Positions 21,069 to 24,667 of a stretch of DNA of 24,667 bases are shown in pieces. The translations under genes and the position numbers were made by a program. Numbering within the stretch: position 1 is the stretch's first letter; every line of letters starts with the position of its first letter. The notes beneath the pieces are model-generated. The model ran no database searches. It saw only the letters and a list, made by a program, of their open reading frames with translations, and had not been told where the DNA came from. The stretch comes from Cudoniella acicularis (taxonomy: Eukaryota; Ascomycota; Leotiomycetes; Helotiales; Helotiaceae). The DNA lies in contig JAAMPI010000838.1 of NCBI GenBank assembly GCA_013054445.1, forward strand, positions 1 through 24,667. The letters run 5' to 3'.

Positions 21069-22030
21069 CTACCAAGAAATTTGCCTCTTGTGCTGTCTCT
21101 TACCAGTCTTGGGCGGCCCTGCGGGGCCTGCTAGGCCTTTATGCAGCGGAACGTCCTCTTCATAAGCAAACGAGTCTCGAGCGCCTATAGACATGCGACC
21201 CGGCATCTCCATATCCGAGGAACTCAACTTCTCGTGCTTACGGAGGACACGTAGAGTGAACCCTATGCTCTCGATAATGACCACGACGCCAATCTCTGCC
21301 AGGACAGCCATGAGGAGATATATTGTTGGGTTTCCAAAGTAGGAGTTGAAGTTTTTGTTTTGAGCGAAGTCGGCCAAGAGTGCATAGATGTATCGGACGG
21401 CGAGGAAAGGTGCTGCTAGTCCAACTGCCAGCAATAGTCGCTTCTCCCCTGCCGGTACAATCGAGAGTTGTCCTATTAGGACCAGGAAGATCAAGAGTGC
21501 GATGATGAAGATACCAGTGAACATGAGGCATGCGATCTTGCTCTCGTTGTTGACATCCATGTAGTCTGCCGCATTCGCCGAGTTTGCTTGCTGGCTTCCT
21601 CCATGGATGCCAAGGAAGAGAGCAACTAATCCCAATAAATTGACCGCTATGTTGACCTTCCTCGGAATTGGATCGCCTACTTGGTGGTTACTGTATAAAG
21701 AATTAGCACGAAGAATGTTTGAATAGGTAGCTCGGCACAAAATCAAAATACGTACACTCTGTCCATCAAACCGAGACACATCAGAGTCAAGGGTGAAAGA
21801 CCAATGGAGGTGCAGACCATGGCGCCAGTGACGACTTGTTTGGTAGGATTGCTGATTGCAACGATCTCTAAAACGGCGCCGACAAGTCGAAGAAGAGAGA
21901 ACGTTATTAGAAGAACCCAGCCAGAACTCTTGGCGAAGCCATGGCGGAATGCCAGGAAGATTCCCCCCAGGATAGCAGGAGCGTAAAAAGAAACTTGCAC
22001 GATGGAAATTATCTCACGGTATGCGACCAT
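21069..22030 (-). CDS. seven-TM membrane protein, DUF7702-like
   Basis: Two exons on the minus strand, 22030-21756 and 21690-21069, around a 65-nt intron (GTACGT donor, TGCTAAT branch, TACAG acceptor; the join gives M-D-R-V-N-H-Q), encode 298 residues. Seven hydrophobic segments are seen at about 8-28, 38-58, 68-88, 104-121, 143-166, 177-199 and 213-238, followed by a hydrophilic, basic cytosolic tail ending K-R-Q-H-K-R-Q-I-S-W. N-terminal M-V-A-Y-R-E-I-I and G-L-S-P-L-T-L look like the fungal DUF7702 family, whose function is unknown. The start at 22030 is chosen because the first TM segment follows at once; the longer open frame upstream is low-complexity leader (Ser/His/Pro-rich) and probably untranslated. 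Confidence 0.85.
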
Positions 22031-23808
22031 CGCGAAAGCTTTGAGGGGAGAGTTGGGCGGTTCTTGATGGTGCTGGCGCGAGGGAAGATGATGCTGATAT
22101 GTGGAAGCGTCGCAGAAGAGATTAGAAAAAAATGAATGGGGGATAAAAGAACGAGAAGAGATGGATGTGGATGTATAGTTTAATGGAAAACGAGAGAGAT
22201 GAGGGTAGCGGGTCTCGATTGAATATAGTCGAGATCTTGCACAAGTACGAGGCAATGCGGGCAAATGGAGAAAATGAAGACGAAACTTTGTAGTTTTATA
22301 TTTGATTTTTTTTTAGAAAAGAGTTAATTTTAAAATCGGCATTCTTCTTGCCCAAAAGAAGTAGTCGATGTTTGAGAAGCCCCTATGCTGTGTCGAAGAG
22401 CGGGTCCAGGTTACAGCCAGTGCTTCATGGTGCCCTAATCGGGTAATTCGAGATGTTGGAGCTGTCGACAGGGGTCATAGGGCTGACGCTGGAATTCCTG
22501 AAACATAATTTCCCAAACCACAGCAGAGAAAAATACGATTTCTGGCCTAGTGCGCCAGCCCCAAAGTGGCGAACAAGTCAAGTCGGTCCCCTTAAGGAAT
22601 GTACTCCGTACAGCTTAATCAGACTAAGCTTACACTCAATGCAGACCTCATCCACATATAGGACTATGAGCGTCGATGCACAACTTCAGTGGGGATTGGC
22701 GATCCTTTGCGCGGGTCAGCCTCCAAAGGCGCATACTGGGCGATCAGGGCCATTCACTGATTTCCTATTTGTTCCTAGCCACGACGACCCTTTTTAAGCG
22801 AGCCAGCGGGATAGGGGTACTTTTGTGCCTCCGTGGCCAGCCCCCAAATTGTTAATCAGCCTCATGTGAAAGACCCGTGACTTGCCCTTTTAATATAGCC
22901 GTTGGCTGGCGGTAAGTATCACATAATTTATAGACAATACTCATAATTTCCTAGATAGTTATTCGAAAATGCACTCGGTCGCGCCCGTCTTTCCCATCTC
23001 ATCAGCACAATTCATGAAAGCAGGAATCAGGTATTGCGCACAATTATAACCGGCTAGTGGTCTCGCGTAGAGATATATGCGAAGGATGTTTTGTCCGCGG
23101 TGGACACTAATGCTACCATTCATATCAGCCTTTTTTCTTTCCTACAGAGACTATCATAGGGGAAAAACTTACGGGTTTTTATCCCAATCCACTTTGCTTG
23201 TCTGCTAATTTGACTGAGGGAGGGAAAGGGACTTTATATGTGTTCTCGTTGGCGCGTTTCGAGGCTTCAATCTTGATGTGCTGTCGCGAAATGGTGGGGA
23301 ATTCGCGGTAGCTTTGCCTTTTAGGTGGGGCAGATTTGGCACGTATATGTTAAAGTATATTTATAGTATCAATTTATCCACCCCGTGGAGCATTTCCAGG
23401 GGTAGCGAGTGCCGACATAGTTACCTAGGTAGCTTTCGTAGCTGTTTTCTAAGAGGTCGAATGCGAAAAATAGAAACTTTAGTTTTATGTCTTAAAATTT
23501 TTAAATTAAAGATCTTAAGAATCTATCTAGAAAGTTATTTAAGCATATACTGAATGTGTTACAGGAGTACCTCCGATTGAGAATACGCTTGTGATGTACG
23601 ATTAGAAGGAGTGAAATATTATCTTCGATAGAATTCTTTAGAATTCTTTGGCTTCGTAGTATTAATTATTCTAGTAATTAAAAAGGAAGACAGCCGCTGA
23701 ATAGAGAGACAAGTAGCCTCTTCGAAATAAAAGTTTCCACGCTATATTTTAATCTCAACTATTTTTCCGAATTATCATTGCTGATTAATTTCAATCTTTG
23801 GCTTTCCT
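22031..23808. other. intergenic, no gene recognised
   Basis: About 1.8 kb. The 5' 250 bp is the leader and promoter of the DUF7702-like gene. One copy of the ACTTTTG motif lies at 22814-22827 and one TACTCCGTA at 22602-22610. The 23340-23780 part is AT-rich, with a tandem GAATTCTTT(A/G) pair at 23631-23650, and may be old transposon debris. Short open frames (22453-22797, 23278-23553) lack support. Confidence 0.45.
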
Positions 23809-24626
23809 TCAACTATCTTCGATTTCCTCCACGCCCTTATACGACCACTTAGTATTCTCCGAGTTCTTCCACCTCTCTAAACTAGTCTGTGTAATTATTT
23901 CCCACGACACATGATAAACCAGTGCACCGGCATCTGCTTTCTTCAACCACGGCCCAAGACAAGTGTCCTTTATGTTCTTCCCAAGAAGCATCCCATCTCT
24001 CAGAAAGCATTTCTTGTCTATACACTCCTCGGCCTCTAGGTTATCGTAGGTCACTAGAATCCAGACTTTAATTAATTAGCACTGTGTCAATTTTAAGGAG
24101 GGGCCATTGGAGGTCGGGCGCATGAATTTTCACGCCAATTTGTCAGAAAAGGGAGCTGAGGAGAGGAGAAGGAAATAGATAGCTTAGATAGCTTACAAGT
24201 ATTCGACAACCCCCCCGTCGACGAGTCGACTGCCCAATTCGCATTTAGAATAACCCCGGTGTCCCAGGGTTTGTCAGTGCCGTTAATCTCCTTCTCGCGT
24301 ATCGCATGCTGACGCAGCTCAGAAATGTACCAGTGGGGCGCCCAGCTCACTTCATGGCGCCCATCAACCCTCAAGTTGCTAAATGTTAGCTTGCTTATCG
24401 TTGTCACGCCGGTGCCACCACCTAGCCCTGCGGGCCCCACGAGAGGAAAGAGATCGGCGGCTTCAGGCGGGTCGGGCGGAGCAGCAAGAAGCGGCTCCAA
24501 AAGCGTGGCGAATGCGGAGTAGTGGGTGGAAAGGAAGGTCTGGACGGCGGCACCGCTTCTCCAGCCGGTGAGGAGAGTGACCTGTTCCGGAGACTCGAGG
24601 CGATGGCCCCAGGCAGTGCTGACCCA
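23809..24626 (-). CDS. conserved fungal protein, function unknown, 3' exons
   Basis: Two exons, 24626-24197 and 24053-23809, encode 224 residues of the C-terminal part. The join across a 143-nt intron (GTAAGC donor, TGCTAAT branch, TCTAG acceptor) gives L-S-N-T-L-T-Y-D-N-L in frame. The upstream edge is an intron acceptor too (TTACTAATC branch, TTGCAG), so the gene continues beyond the right end. The visible part has L-E-S-P-E-Q-V-T-L-L-T-G-W, then T-F-S-N-L-R-V-D-G-R-H-E-V-S-W-A-P-H-W, and W-A-V-D-S-S-T-G. The ending G-A-L-V-Y-H-V-S-W-E-I-I-T-Q-T resembles repeated dimeric alpha/beta-barrel (ABM-type) units. That fold assignment is a guess from pattern only. No signal peptide or membrane segment is visible in this part. 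Confidence 0.68.
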
Positions 24627-24667
24627 CTGCAATAGATTAGTAATTCCAATTTTAGAGGAGAGAACTT

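Larger units (their letters stand above)
17282..22827. repeat. recurrent GGGGTACTTTTGCA-like motif, eight copies
   Basis: Copies on the plus strand lie at 17282-17294, 18013-18026, 18052-18062, 19181-19191, 19746-19756, 19794-19806 and 22814-22827; one is on the minus strand at 19397-19409. The common core is ACTTTTG, usually with TG-C-A after it and G(3-6) or GGGT before it. All copies lie in non-coding DNA, and no comparable copy was noticed in the left 17 kb. The role is unknown: transcription-factor site, transposon debris and small dispersed repeat all remain possible. Confidence 0.5.

Noticed and set aside
22453..22797. 114-codon plus-strand frame
   Set aside because: No homology pattern recognised and no intron or promoter support.
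22970..23210. Possible short exon pair (ATG near 22970, GTATTG donor, ATCAG acceptor)
   Set aside because: The joined product would be very short and unlike any known protein; the splice sites are weak.

Overview
The window reads as nuclear DNA of a filamentous ascomycete (Pezizomycotina; a leotiomycete is a guess only). The evidence is short introns of about 50-140 nt with GTAAGT-like donors, CTAAC/CTAAT branch points and AG acceptors; fungal families (dienelactone hydrolase, GH76, a double-psi beta-barrel secreted protein, a Clr5-domain protein, a DUF7702-like membrane protein); and an AT-rich tract with C-to-T decay of the RIP type. Genes are monocistronic. No rRNA, tRNA or CRISPR array was seen.

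Layout. 1-358: 3' end of a cysteine-containing secreted protein gene. About 560-2590: AT-rich relic of a Tc1/mariner transposon on the minus strand, with a clean 177-bp solo LTR inserted in it (1216-1392, TATAT target duplication). 3772-4742: dienelactone hydrolase (+). 5259-6478: GH76 alpha-1,6-mannanase (-). 7759-8710: divergent pyrroline-5-carboxylate reductase homologue (+), with a promoter region shared head to head with GH76. 9933-10583: three-exon small secreted six-cysteine protein (+). 11381-13970: a tandem segmental duplication carrying two copies of a secreted double-psi beta-barrel gene (-). The proximal copy is dead (start codon ATG to ATC, central part missing); the distal copy is intact.

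14584 to about 16885: Clr5-TPR-ankyrin gene (-) with two apparent breaks. 17055-17151: compact inverted repeat upstream of it. 17323-17819: small spliced gene (-) for a protein with one membrane segment. 17.8-21.0 kb: gene-poor, holding a 274-bp MITE with near-perfect terminal repeats and TAA target duplications, and most copies of a recurrent GGGGTACTTTTGCA-like motif. 21069-22030: seven-TM DUF7702-like protein (-). 22.0-23.8 kb: gene-poor. 23809-24626: 3' exons of a conserved fungal protein of unknown function (-), running off the right edge.

The genes do not form an obvious pathway. The common theme is an accessory, transposon-marked region rich in secreted proteins: wall or host-polymer enzymes (GH76), small cysteine-rich and DPBB secreted proteins, and a decaying Clr5-ankyrin gene. 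The most distinctive items are the nested LTR-in-Tc1 history, the duplicated and half-dead DPBB locus with a conserved TTTACGTAAA box, the ACTTTTGCA motif cluster, and the MITE.
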